From Pyrocephalus nanus (Eukaryota > Chordata > Aves > Passeriformes > Tyrannidae), in assembly GCA_038380795.1 (NCBI GenBank), contig CM076267.1, forward strand, positions 14,243,501 to 14,307,500: a DNA stretch of 64,000 nucleotides. The letters are read 5' to 3'. Each line of letters starts with the position of its first letter. Within the stretch, counting starts at the first letter, position 1. The notes under the pieces were generated by a model that made no database searches, had not been told where the DNA came from, and saw only the letters and a list, made by a program, of their open reading frames with translations. The position numbers and the translations under genes were made by a program. Positions 1 through 11,880 of the stretch are shown piece by piece.

Positions 1-2792
1 TTGCCAGATGACTGAAAATATAAAAGATTTTTCTGATTTTTTTTAAGGAAAAAAATGGCCTTTACTGAGAAAATTTAGAAGACAATAATAAATTTATCAT
101 CAGTTTCCACTGGACCCCCTCTCTTTAATAAAATTGAATATTCCTAAAAAAGGTTTCTTTCAAGTATTCTTTGCTGGATTGTAACATGAGGACACTCCAT
201 GTTAAAGAAAAGGTTGATTGAGATGCTTCAACAGCTGTTGTTCAAACCATGTATGCTGTGTCTGGCTTCTTGGTCATTTTAATCCTTCCTTCCCGAAACT
301 TCCATTCTTCTTTCCAAAGCCATGAAGATTGTTATTGTCAGTTGTTAAGTCGAGATGTAAAGCCATTGGTTCTTGTGGAATTTCTCTGGCCTGTGGTTCA
401 ATCCTTTGCTCAATATTTGACGGACTAAGTCAGAAATATATCTTTGGATCTCAGCTTGGATATTCTGTAGCTGGAACTGCATGTTTTTCACAGCTTCTCT
501 CCCCACCACCCTAAAGCCAGTGATGTAAGTTTTAGCTTGTTCAAAAGCTTAACCGGGAATCAGTCTTATAACATAGTTAACTATTTGAGCTCAAAGCAGT
601 GTTCTGCATCTTTTCATATAAGCACATCAGGTGACTTATCCAGAACAGCCCCAAGCTAAGTCATTGCAGGCAAATGTAGTGACTGTAGATGAGCAGCAGC
701 TTTATGTATCTTTGGATGGGGCCCAGCACCGACAAAGGAGTTCAGAACCATTCCAAGCTTAGGGCATTTGAAAGATGTGAGACTTTTAGATGTAGGGACT
801 TGGTTCAGCTTATCAGGAAAAACAGAAAAGCCACCTGCAAGATTTAGATCTACATCCCCATAACGACCTGCTGAACTTCCCCAAAAGTGTTTTGATCTGG
901 AGTTTTTTGATTCTGGCTCACTTACATTTGCTTATCAGGTTTGGTTTCCTTCCTACCTAGAGCACACATATCACAGCTTGAACTCCACGGCCTTGCTTTC
1001 TAAAGCTGTAGGGTGAATTACAACTCTTCCTAAGTTAAAAAAAAAAAAAAAAAAAAAAAAGGAACAGATTAAGTCTGATAATGATTTTGTTAAAACTTTC
1101 CTAGAAAGTGAGACTTAAAATGGCAGTGTTCTCCCATCTAACAAGATGGCTGTCAGTTTTTATGTGGAGCTAAAGATTAAGGCAAATTGCAAGTAAATAG
1201 GGGTTTACCACAAGATTTGGAAAAAGCAGACTTCAGCCATGAGGTCTGTTATAGCAGAACATGTTATAGCAGAATCCCAAGCTTCCCAAGTGAGTGGAGC
1301 AATCATGTCCTGGGTGTTGAAAAGGCAGAGAAAGGGTTGCTACTCTAGACAACTTAAATATTTTATTAAGGTAGAGGGGGAAGCAGGCCTGATGACCCAT
1401 CAGAGAGGAATCCAGTTTTCCTGGTTCCCAACCTTGAACATCACATGATTTCATCAGTAAAAGGAAGAGCAGAAGGCTCTAGCCCAAATTTTAGCCTCAG
1501 AGACCATGTCAATTTTCTGCTCTGGGACTGCCTTCTCCAGAAGCTGGTATTTGGAGGAAGACACTTATTTTTCACTCTTTTGGTAAAATGGCAGCAGGCA
1601 GCATGTCGTTTCTCTCCCTCAGTTTTTCAGCTCTCATGCAGACAGTTAGTCACACTGGGAAAAGCAGGAATTATGGAAGACTGACCTTAACATTTCTTTT
1701 ATCAGACTACTACCCATTGCCGGTTTAGTGTGCCCTCTTCATCCATCTCTCTCTCCCAGTGTTGTTGAGGCAATAAAGCTCTCTGGAAGGAAACAGGAAA
1801 CACCTTGTGAGGTATGCAAACCTCAGCCCTTTGAGGTTTTGTTAGTGGTAGGGGTATTTCTACCTTTACAATCTCCATGTAAGCTCAAATTTGGGTAATG
1901 AAGAAGTGTTTGACTTTGCCCTGATTTAGCACAGAAAAGCAGTGCTGCTCTCTCCAGCAGGCACACCAGGACTTTTCCTGCCGGTGGTACAGAGAAGAAA
2001 ACTCTTTGAGGGTATTACACAGTTGAGTAAACAAAAGGAACAACTGTAGGAGATCTGCACTAAAAAGCCCTGAGGCTCAGAGAGAACAAAAGGAAGAGGA
2101 TCCGTTTAAAGTCTCTACATTTAAGAGAATTGCAAATAACCTGTGATTGCTAATGTCTCAACTGAAAGTCATTTTCTGAGCACACTGAAGGGACTGATCC
2201 TGGACCTTTTGGGAATCCAGCCTTGCAGTGTTCAGGAACAGTACAGCAACAGACAGTGTTCAATACCTCACAATGCCAGCACAGATTCACATAACTTCAA
2301 TCAGACAACAGCAGAGTCCATACAGTTTCCTTAGATGTCCATCTCCTTTTTTGGATAAATCCTGTTCAGAGAGCATAACAGCCCAGTGCTGTTGTGTCTG
2401 AAAACATATCAATGGGAGGGCCGAGAAGGACTCTTAGTATCCATAAAACTACTTACTCATTGATCCCAAATTAAATCAGCAAAATACTGATCTGAATCAG
2501 ATGCCAAATTTAGAAACATTTGGGGAAATTTCCCTCCCGGACCCTAGGGTCCATCCCCAGGGTTCAGGCTCAGACACATTTCTGTAGGGATACTCAGGAG
2601 CTGCTTCCTCCCACCTGACTCCTGTTGTCACCTGACATTAGGGCCCCAGTCTCAGCCTGTGGCCTCTCACAAAACTGACCTTTTGCTTTTCAAGGGTAAT
2701 GAGGCATTTTGTGGCCAGGTAGAGCACTGTGTTTTCAAAACGGTTCATTGCACAGACATAAAGTTGTGGGATCAAGTGTTATATGACAGCGT
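1..2792. other. Intergenic or intronic DNA, no gene seen
   Basis: No reading frame longer than about 80 codons is present, and none of the short ones shows a recognisable motif. The stretch is unique-looking AT-rich sequence. It holds a run of 24 A at 1037-1060 and a 15-bp tandem duplication around 1247-1276 in which the word TGTTATAGCAGAA occurs twice. I see no transposon ends, splice-bounded exon or CpG island. Absence of a gene is judged by eye only. Confidence 0.6.
1037..1060 (+). repeat. A24 homopolymer
   Basis: An uninterrupted run of 24 A follows TAAGTT. No recognisable retrocopy body lies upstream, so I read it as a simple repeat rather than a proven poly(A) tail. Its length is likely to vary between individuals. 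Confidence 0.9.
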
Positions 2793-3010
2793 CTTCTTCT
2801 TTCTTCTTCTTCTTCTTCTTCTTTCTTCTCCTTCTTCTTCTTTATTCTTTCTTCTTTCTTCCTCTTCTTCTTTCTTCTTTCTTCCTCTTCTTCTTTCTTC
2901 TTTCTTTCTTCCTCTTCTTTTTTCTTCTTTCTTCCTCTTCTTCTTCTTTCTTCTTCTTCTTTTTCTTCTTCTTCTTTCTTCTTTCTTCTTCTTCTTCTTC
3001 TTCTTCTTCT
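2793..3010 (+). repeat. (TTC)n-type polypyrimidine microsatellite, 218 bp
   Basis: The plus strand is all C and T from 2793 to 3010 apart from a single A at 2844. The ends are simple TTC repeats. The middle has a higher-order pattern in which the word CCTCTTC recurs at 2861, 2884, 2911 and 2934, spacings of 23, 27 and 23 bp, separated by TTTCTTCTTTC-like spacers. Long homopurine-homopyrimidine tracts with mirror symmetry can form intramolecular triplex (H-DNA). The overlapping open frames encode only Phe/Leu/Ser runs and are artefacts of the repeat. Confidence 0.95.
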
Positions 3011-4024
3011 GTGTTCAGGTTAAAACCTTGGTGAATTTCCCGAGGAAATTTACTTTACTGGGGCAGAAATGCATCTGTTGCATTTTAAGTGGCATGGTCT
3101 GTAGCTGACACCCTTTAGGGGTAGAAAAGCATGCAAGCTATTAGGCATGCAGTTCCTTTGTGAGTCCCAACAAGGATGCTGAAAGAGTCAAACTGTGACC
3201 ACTGGTTAGAAATTATACCCTCAGGTTAACCTAAATGTTTTAATCAATGAGGTACTTGAAGGGAAATGGAGTTGGCACCCAAGAGAAGTAGAAATGCATT
3301 TAGCAAGGGGAAAAAGATTACAGGAGCTGAGAGAGATTGGAATTAGCACCTGTGAAATAGATACAGGTTACCATATAGAAGGATAAGGAAGAGTGTGTCA
3401 CAAGACATAGAATTAATTTATTTTTTGAGTTTCCATTGCATTTCTGCAGCTTTGACCATGCCTAAGCAACATCCTAGCATGGACACAGCCTCTGTGAAGA
3501 GAAAACCTGCCTTGTCCCCACTGTCTCTCTTGGAGCACTGAGCCAATTCCACCTGCCATGCACAGAAACACAACACCAAACTGATCTGCACTTCAGTCGA
3601 AATTTTGCAGTCGTTCCCCAGCTGTTATATTTCAGCCTTAGGACATCATGCTGTGGGTGAATGGCAGCTTTTCACTCTGCTTGCTCTCCTCTGAATAAGG
3701 TATTTGTTTGAGTGCTCACTACATCTGGCTTTCTTGTTTGTGCCTTTGGTTTGAGTAATTGCCTTAATCTGAATTTCAAGGCTGACACCCTGTCTGACCC
3801 TTTTCTTGTCACTTCAGTATTGTGCATTGCATCCAGCTTTACTACTTTTTGTTTTAATTAAAACCTACAGAGGCTTAACAAGCCACTTCTACAACAAATT
3901 TATTTCAAAAAACAATATGCATGCACGTATGTTTATATAGCACAGGATTTAACTTTTGGCTTCTAATACTTTTTCTCATGCATATATATTAGAAATGGAT
4001 TTCTAGAAAATAGAAATCTATTTT

Positions 4025-4068
4025 CCATAGATTTATGAAAATAAATCCATGGATTTATGAAAAATAAC
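4025..4068 (+). repeat. 22-bp tandem duplication containing a palindrome
   Basis: Two adjacent 22-bp units (4025-4046 and 4047-4068) both start CCAT-R-GATTTATGAAAA and match at about 18 of 22 positions. The junction creates a perfect 18-bp palindrome at 4041-4058, ATAAATCCATGGATTTAT. This looks like a replication-slippage product, with no evident function. Confidence 0.8.
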
Positions 4069-5200
4069 TTAATTAAAATGTTCATGTTTTAGTTGAAAGT
4101 GTGTCCCCTAAAAACATTACATCAGCTACCTCTTTTCTCAACAGGATGCCAGATCACCACTCTTTTTTTACCTCTCAGATATTACCACTGAAGTAAACTA
4201 TCCTGGCCTTGGATAAAAGTGATTTGGTATCCAGGTGCACATACACATGTGCAGATGTGGCAGGTTTAATTGCTGTTTGCTTTGCAGTTTAAGCCTCCTT
4301 AATTTTCCATTTGTTAAATAAGGAACATGCTGCATTTACACAATTAATTTGCTCAAATAGTTTAGCAATTAAGCTCACAATCTCAGTGTCTGTTTCTGAG
4401 GCCACTTGTGAGTGGCCTTCCTGCAGTGCATCACCATTTTCTCCAGCAAGAGTGCATTGACCTCCCGAACTTTTCTCTCACACCTACCCTGCCAAGCTAG
4501 TTTTCAACTGAACTCTCTGATCCTCTAATCTCATTATTGCTGCTTCCACGGCTCTCTCATCCTGCCCTCTCAGTATCCTTGATGATCTCTTGGTTATCTC
4601 CTCCTGTATCCATCCATTCTCCCGTTTCAGTCTTCAGCTGACCTACCTACCTACACCATCACCACCTCACACTGCCCTGATCATTCCTATGGGGTTTAGC
4701 AGGCTGCTGCATCTGTCCTCTGCCTCAGCTCCTTTGTTCTCTGATGCCATCATAGGGCCACAACGTCAACTGAATACTTATTGCAAGAATCATAAAGATC
4801 CTTTCATGTATATGTAAGCAAGAGGACAGATTTAATAACAAAATGTCAAGTCAAACTCTGAAATTTTCACTGAAAAAAAAATGTTGCTAGATTGGAGAAA
4901 TTGGTCAAGACCTGCAGAATATGTTTTATCCCGATGTGTTATATTGAGTTATCCAGAAAATAGGAAGAGAAGGCAAGAAATCCCCTACCTGGTTGTTAAT
5001 ATCTATGGTTGAATTTTCTGTGTATTTATTTTAAAAAGTGTTCCTTTCATGTTTGAAGTAATTCTTTTGTCTGTCAGGTGGTTGGAGCTTTTTTCCTCTT
5101 GAATTCAAATGAATCAGGACTGTTCCTTGGCTGGCAACCCAGATAGTCTTTATGTTTCGTAATGCAATAAGAAATTTTCATAGGATGCATTTGCTGAGGG

Positions 5201-5224
5201 TTTTTTTTTCTTTTTTTTTTTTTT
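5201..5224 (+). repeat. T-rich run
   Basis: Nine T, one C, then 14 T. It is a simple repeat with no element body recognised on either side. Confidence 0.85.
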
Positions 5225-7684
5225 CACCTAAAATCATACATTTGTTACCCTTAGGAAAGCAGTGTCACACAACACATTTTCCACTGTGTAATTGGAGCTC
5301 CGGATTTTGTCCTGTTTGTCAGGGAAGCCCAGAGCTGCTCCTGGGGCCAGACACCGCACAGAGCTACCTACTGGTGTGAGACCACAGTTCATGTGTCACA
5401 AATTCATTGATGCAAGCCATATATTGTAGATAAAAAGAAAAAAAAATACCAAACAAGAAAACCCTCCTTCTGTATGTTCATCACCTGAGTTGATTTGTGA
5501 TAGGAAGTACCCAGTTGCTCTGTTGCAGTAAATTAAAAGAGAGGTGTATGAGTTATCACCATTTAAATTCAGCATGGATCACTTGAAAAATGAATATATC
5601 AAATAAAATGCCCTGGGCCCTGAACCAACTGCCTTGTGAAGCCTGGATGTTCAAAAACTAGCTCTGCATTATACATCCTTGAACTTTCATCATATTTTAA
5701 TTTCAAGCACGGATGTATATAGTTCTAGTAATTGATCCTTTCTGCACCTTCCTCACAGAAAGCAAAGCATTCTCAATCTTGTGTTTGCACAGTGATACCT
5801 GCCAACAGGTCACCCTTGTATTTTCCATGCTTTTGTCCTGACTTTGTTGCTAACAGAGATAATGAGTCATTATTGATGAAACAGTTAATGATAAACACAC
5901 AAAAAATACTTAGTAGTGGGGAGGAAGAGTTAATTTTAGTCTGAGCTTGTTTCCCCATGAAGTTCAGGAATAGCCACACAAATCCAAGCCATGGTAGAGG
6001 AACAGGAAAAAGCAGAGACCAGTCCTTCTTCACACTGAGTGAGAACAGCAAAGCTGATTTAAACAGTGTGCTAATAGTCTGTGGTCACCTTGCACAAGAG
6101 TAGCTGCACTATGGCAAAGGGGACGAAGCTGCAATGGATGTACAGCTGTAACGTCCAGACCGAAACAAGGAGAGGCATTTTCTTCAGTGGGATTTGGAAA
6201 CAAATAGATTAAAGCATTGCATTACTTATCAGTGAATTGAATATTCATCCCTGAAGTATCATAATGAAACAGATATGATCAGAATTTGTTTGTCAGTAAT
6301 AGCATTTTGAAGGTATGTATTATTAGGGGGAAAGAATGATAATTTGGGATTTTTGTTTAAAAATGGGGATTTTACATATATGAATGTATTTCCAAATACA
6401 GTAATTGGAAAAAAATGTTTTCAAATTAGCTTTATTATATTGATTTGTAGACTGGCTGCTGGACCTGTCAGAAAGAGCTGTCTCTGGACAGCTTCATAGA
6501 TCAAATCCTTATCAGTTCTCAATGTTTTAAGGTTTAAAACCAGTCAAGATTTTTATTCAGATCCCAAGCATGGAAAATACTGTTTTTTTCCTTATGAGGA
6601 CTTTCTCAGAAAGCAATAAACAAAATTCCATTGAGGACACAGAAAAACATATCAGATATCTCTGGAAAAGCCACATATGCAGAGTGAGAAGCCAAATGTA
6701 ATCTAGCCCTGTGATCAGCCAGTGTTAGTTTTGACTAAACATTTATCCAGTTGCATGCCTTATGTTTAGACTAGAGTCTAGTTTCGCTTTGCAAATGATA
6801 TGGGAATAAATTATTCTAATTGCCATTAAAATGTTTCTATCTAAATATCATCTTCTGCTCACTGTTACCCCACGGTGGTTTGTGAAAGGTACCTAAAACA
6901 GCACGTGAAAGGGTTGCTTGTGATGGGACAAAAACGTGCTGCATGAATGGATGCTATGAAAAGGGGAAAATCCTATGGAATTAAAGCAATCAGGAGCTTA
7001 TCCCTTTTGTAGGTTGGTGTGTAGTTTCATTTTGACTACATTAATCACTTCTAGGAAAAAAAAATGTGAACATCACTAGTTAATGTTCCCCTCCTCAGTA
7101 ACTTCAAGATCTTTATCCTATTTTACTGTATGTAGTACCTGTGGTGGATACTGTCTCTTTCTCTCTCTCCTTCAAGCAGAGTGTATTTTGTGATGGTAAC
7201 CAGATACTAGGAAAGACTTTTAAGATGAGAGCTATGGAAGCTACAGCATGACTTTGGTATTACCATACAATCTTGGGTCATCTGCCTTTCAGTTGTCCAA
7301 AACTTTCTATTATCCAAAACATTGCCATGTCCCCTGATATCTATTAATTATGCTGACAGGTTCCTTGAATTTCTGAAACCTCTGTTGTCCAGACTTATTC
7401 AGCTTTCCCTATGGCATTACGATAATAAAGATTGTACTGTATTTCATTATTTTTCATAATACTTTCTGCTTTTCAGAGTGCAGAAGTAGTCTCTCTCCCC
7501 CCTTTGCAGAATGCATTAGACTAGCCAAACAAATGAACCTGGCCAGATGGGAAATGCAGCCTCTCTCTGTCTCACATATTACTTTAGACTGTTATGTAAT
7601 GCCAGCACTACAGATTTGGCTCCAGAATACATAGTCAACATATTCAGCAAGAGCAAGACGAATATTTTCATCTCCATTCACCTC

Positions 7685-7687
<3 letters not shown>

Positions 7688-7720
<33 letters not shown>
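7688..7720 (+). repeat. A33 homopolymer
   Basis: A run of 33 consecutive A, the longest homopolymer in the window. No polyadenylation signal or gene-like body could be recognised immediately upstream, so a processed retrocopy is possible but unsupported. The preceding 150 bp read as ordinary unique sequence. Confidence 0.9.
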
Positions 7721-7722
<2 letters not shown>

Positions 7723-8740
7723 TGGTAATCAGGAGAGTCAAAACAACATTCTTCATTAAAATTAAATCCGTATAACCAGAAAAATGTCTATAAACTGGGG
7801 ATGCACAGAAGCCTAAACTCTCCCTAAGTGATCCGAGATTATCTGAATTACATGAATTCTACATAGTTCAGTGTCCTACCCTGGCTAGTGGCCATGATTT
7901 GAAGCTTAAAGATGAATTAAAAGGACAGGGTAACTCCTCACTGGGGTGGTGCTCCCTGAAATCAAAGGCTAAAAGAATCATCCTGTGCCTCAAGTTGTTT
8001 CTTTGTGCACAAAGCATTTGCAGATTTTTCTTCCTAGAATTCATTAAATCTCTTCTTGATCTCCTCTGACCACATCCCAAGTTCAACATTTTAATGGTGC
8101 AGTGTGAGGAATAAGTATGTCTTTTCTTTTGCTTTCCGTTCACTGCCTCAAAATTCCAGGGTTTGTTTCCTGTATTGTGTACAACTGCTTGTGATATTCT
8201 CAGTGCATGTCAGGAGGTTATTGACCTCTGCCAAGGCATCATGGGGACAAGGCAGATTAAATGAAATAGATAAGCTTCAAACTAGACAATTGGAAGAAAG
8301 TTGTGTGTGTTGAGTCCACCCCTGGATTTACTGGACAGTGGAAGAAAAATCAAATATACAAGAAAATAGAAATGAAGGGAATATAATTTAATAGGAAAAT
8401 GAACAGCAAAGAGAAAGGAAGCCTCGTACTGCTGGGACTGGCACTGTACTACAACAAAGGTCCTCAATGCACAGTGATCTACATTGGCTCCATCAGCACA
8501 CAGTAACAGAGAGGTGTTATTAGACAAATACTTACTGAGACTCCCCAGTTGTCAGGATGGCAACAACGTTGTTAAAATGACCTTGCTTGGTCAAGTCAAG
8601 ACACTGAGGATTATCAGTGAAACTTCATATGTTAATCCAAGACATGGTAAATGGGCAATAAAGGGGTCCTAGAACAACTGGTGATATATGTCAAATGAGT
8701 AATAAATGGAATAACATAAACATAACAAAAATGACCATAG

Positions 8741-8767
8741 TTATAATGGTTTTGGAAACCATTATAA
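8741..8767 (+). repeat. Perfect inverted repeat, 12-bp arms, 3-nt loop
   Basis: The left arm TTATAATGGTTT (8741-8752) is exactly complementary to the right arm AAACCATTATAA (8756-8767), with TGG between them. The arms could form a hairpin or cruciform. I do not recognise a transposon or a known regulatory site here. Confidence 0.85.
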
Positions 8768-10439
8768 GGCAAAGATGGCTGAGTGGTCTCGCTTGATGCA
8801 GCAGAATGAATGAGAAGGAGTAGGATGGATAAAATAGACTATGTTTGTGTGAAATTGCTTATAGAAAGGTTAATAAGAGATTCTATTGAGAAGTGCTGGG
8901 AGTTTGTTATATGTGCTTCCCCCTCCAGCTTCAGAGCTGGATATGAATAGCAATTTCTATAATGTTATTAGAGGAAGAGACAGACTAGTGAGAATTGTGT
9001 CATTAAGGTAGAATGGCTTCCAGACATATGTTGAAAAGTAAATGTGACCAATAATCCTAAGGCTCAGATACTCCTTCATGTGACAGGCAACAGATTGGGC
9101 CACTAAGCAGTGAGGATTGAGTATGAAAGAGAATCTCAGCTTGGTCCCTGCATACTTTGTCTCCATGTTCAATAAGGGCAGTGGTATCAGCTGGGGGGAC
9201 AAATGCAGGGTGAGTACAAGAGAGCAGAGAAAGCATGACCATATCTGACACAAGCGGAACATTTGGAACTAAATGAAATAAAACTAAAGAAGTCAGACTG
9301 TCTTCACCCTACCATTTGGAAATTGCAGGTACAAGCATTTTTAAGAAATCTGTCAAGTTTTTATGAATGGGACTATATGCTTTGACAACAACAAATGTAT
9401 CACCTGTATGGAGGAAAGAGATTTAAGGAGAGAAGCAAAAAGAGAGCTTGGCAATTTCAACCCTCTGCATATGATCTTAGTGAGATGCAACAGTTTGGCC
9501 TATATTTAGGCTGAAAAATAAAATTTAAAAAAAAAAATCTTCTCTGTCTAAGAGAGCAGTGAAGCTGGAAATAACAGCCAGCCATAGGGAAGGCTAACTT
9601 CCTGACTGTAGTAGGAGGAAAAAGGACTCAGTGTATGAAAAAATTGTGTGAAACTTCCCTGCAGTACCAGGAAGCTTGACACAGTAACACCAGCTGTCTT
9701 GCCCATTGCAATCACCATGTATTTTTTTCTGAAACCTTGATTTTTGAAGATAATTAAACATATATATTACTCTCAGATTAGGACTTTTTCTACTGAAGCC
9801 AAAGCAGAGATTTCAAAATCTACATGTTAAATGATAAAGTGGGGCTCTCTAACCTTGACAGAAAATATCCTTGGATGTTCTTTTAATATCTTTGTCTCAA
9901 ATATCTACTTAATGTCTATATTTACTTAAAGTGAGGCACATAATGTAACACCATCTTTAAACAAGAACTTAGTCAATGTGTTGTTTGCGTTGCCTACTCT
10001 TTATGACTGATACTTCAGGTTGGTACAGTGAGTCAGAAGAGCTTTCTCACTATATCCTCCCAGAGGGAATTCTGAAGATTTTTCAAACCCTTCATTCCCC
10101 TTGCTGCTGTTTCTCAGTTCCCCAGTTTGCTGATCCAAACGTGGGTTGTCATTTCCCTTGCCAGCAGGCACTGAGGCACCAGCACAATTGTAGATTTTAG
10201 TGATCACCAGATATAAAAGTCCTAACACTTATTTCTGGATGAATCTCCAAAGGGATATCAAATGGCTGCTGCTACTTCACGTACTTCACTTTGCCAGCAA
10301 GGTTTCTAAAGAAGAAATTAATACAGAGAAGGCACTGTGAACGGGATGTAACAACCAAAGGATGCATTTTATTCTCAAGAGACTATTTGTAAACATGAAG
10401 TTTTTAAATAATACAAATAGCAGCAGTCCCTTGTGAAAG

Positions 10440-10487
10440 AAAAAAAAAACAAACCAACCAACCAAACAAACAAACAAAACAACCCCA
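10440..10487 (+). repeat. A-rich (CAAA/CCAA)n simple repeat
   Basis: A run of A leads into repeated CCAA and CAAA units and ends in CAACCCC. It is low-complexity sequence. On the minus strand it reads as Val/Phe/Leu-rich open frame, which is an artefact of the repeat. Confidence 0.85.
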
Positions 10488-11639
10488 CAGCTTTTCTTCT
10501 CCACAGTCAGACAGGGGATGACACCAAAAAACTGTATAAACATGGCTGGTGCCAAGTGCTCCAGCAGCCTCAAGCCTGTGCATGTCACTTCATCTCATGA
10601 ACCACATCACAAGAATTCACTTATGCAATGGCTGATCACTGCTTTTCAGGGGGAAAAAAGTGTGTATGTTTGTAAAGGGCTGGGAATCACGGTCTTTAGA
10701 AAATATGAAGTATTTTCCTTTCCTCTCCTTGCACTCCTGTCCTCACACTGAACCACTGTCCTCTGCGCACTCAGCATGTGTTACAGAGCTGGCAGTTCTT
10801 CAGCAACCTGCTTCCCACACCCTTCACACCAGGGGAAAGTGGCTTTCCCTCTTAAAACAACAGCTTCAGGTCCACATTGTAAAAAGGCCATGGAGTTCCC
10901 ATTGTTTGAGAATGATATCTGCACATATTCAAACAGCTGACTGATTAATAAGGTGTCAGTAGATAGATGTCAAAATACATGGCCTAGTTACTAGGTTTTG
11001 TGAGACCAATTAAAATAAGGTGTCATTGTTCTGCATGACAAATGGCTTCCTCTGGATGGTCTTTACCTCACTTCTTAGCATATATTATCTTTAACTACAT
11101 TTATCCCAAGGGGAGTCTGAAGTACATTTTTCTGCAAATGTGGCTTTTTTGCTTGATGTAAAATGAGTCTTCACTTTATTTCTGAGAATTTTATGCTTCA
11201 TCTCTCAGAATGCCGTGTCCTATAAAGCTCCTCCTTGCCCTCCTCACATTGTTTTTATAAAACAGAGTATATCTACACACAGCAGCCTGGGAGAGCACCT
11301 AACACCAGTGAAGGAGTGATTTCTCCCATTGTGGACAGTACAGGCTCCTCTGACTTTCTTGTTTGAGAGGTCTATCAGTGACACTGACGTGCCATCAAAA
11401 CACAGATTCCTTGCTGGAGTTCTGGGTTTCAGACAAGGCAATGATAGGATTTTATCCATTTAAATGATAGAGAGGGAACAATAAAAAAGGAGTGCAAGCG
11501 AAGGGTGTTTGTGGAGGGGTGAAATTGCCATAGCAAAATGGAAATCTGTGAAAGGAAGCAAAACTCAAGGTTGCAAAGAGGAGGTAACTGCTTGTAGCTG
11601 ATTAGAGATTAGATGGAAGTTAAAAAAAAAGGAGAGCAC

Positions 11640-11880
11640 ACTGAGCTTTCTGGTAAAAACTAAGCTGTTGATAAGTGTTTCATATTACGAGGTTTATCAG
11701 ACTGCGAGAGGGAGAAGGAGAAAATTAGCCAATCCTTTCCTCACCCCCTCCTCCACAAAGTTAGACTAAAAGCATCTGCAGTTCTGCTGCTGATAATTAT
11801 TGCCAATTAATAAGCCTTTGCACAAACTGTTATGCTCCTAATTCGCAGGGCTAATTATGAAAAACAAAGGAAAGTATCTA
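11640..11880. promoter_or_regulatory. Candidate conserved non-coding element with homeodomain-site cluster
   Basis: Four TAAT/ATTA-core words fall within about 85 bp: GATAATTATTG near 11792, CCAATTAATAAG near 11803, CCTAATTCG near 11837 and GCTAATTATG near 11850. The last is followed by AAAACAAAGG, which matches a SOX/TCF-like core. Two CpGs are retained (near 11691 and 11704) in AT-rich sequence, with another in CTAATTCGC. Such clustering is common in developmental enhancers but also arises by chance in AT-rich DNA. No cross-species comparison was possible, so the call is a candidate and its target gene is unknown. Confidence 0.35.

Larger units (their letters stand above)
3011..11639. other. 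Intergenic or intronic DNA, no gene seen
   Basis: About 8.6 kb of AT-rich, apparently unique sequence with no supported coding region. Contents I can name are a 22-bp tandem duplication with an 18-bp palindrome (4025-4068), T runs near 5201-5224, A33 at 7688-7720, a 12-bp-arm hairpin at 8741-8767, one copy of a 21-mer shared with 12855-12875, and an ACAA/CCAA-rich simple repeat at 10440-10487. Open frames here (up to 101 codons) are short, lack motifs and overlap each other on both strands, as expected of noise. Confidence 0.55.

Noticed and set aside
2659..3108. 149-codon plus-strand open frame
   Set aside because: Most of it is the (TTC)n tract read as Phe/Leu/Ser; the frame is a by-product of the repeat.
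10286..10588. 100-codon minus-strand frame with a hydrophobic stretch resembling a membrane segment
   Set aside because: The hydrophobic run is the A-rich (CAAA)n repeat read in reverse (GTTT units give Val/Phe/Leu).
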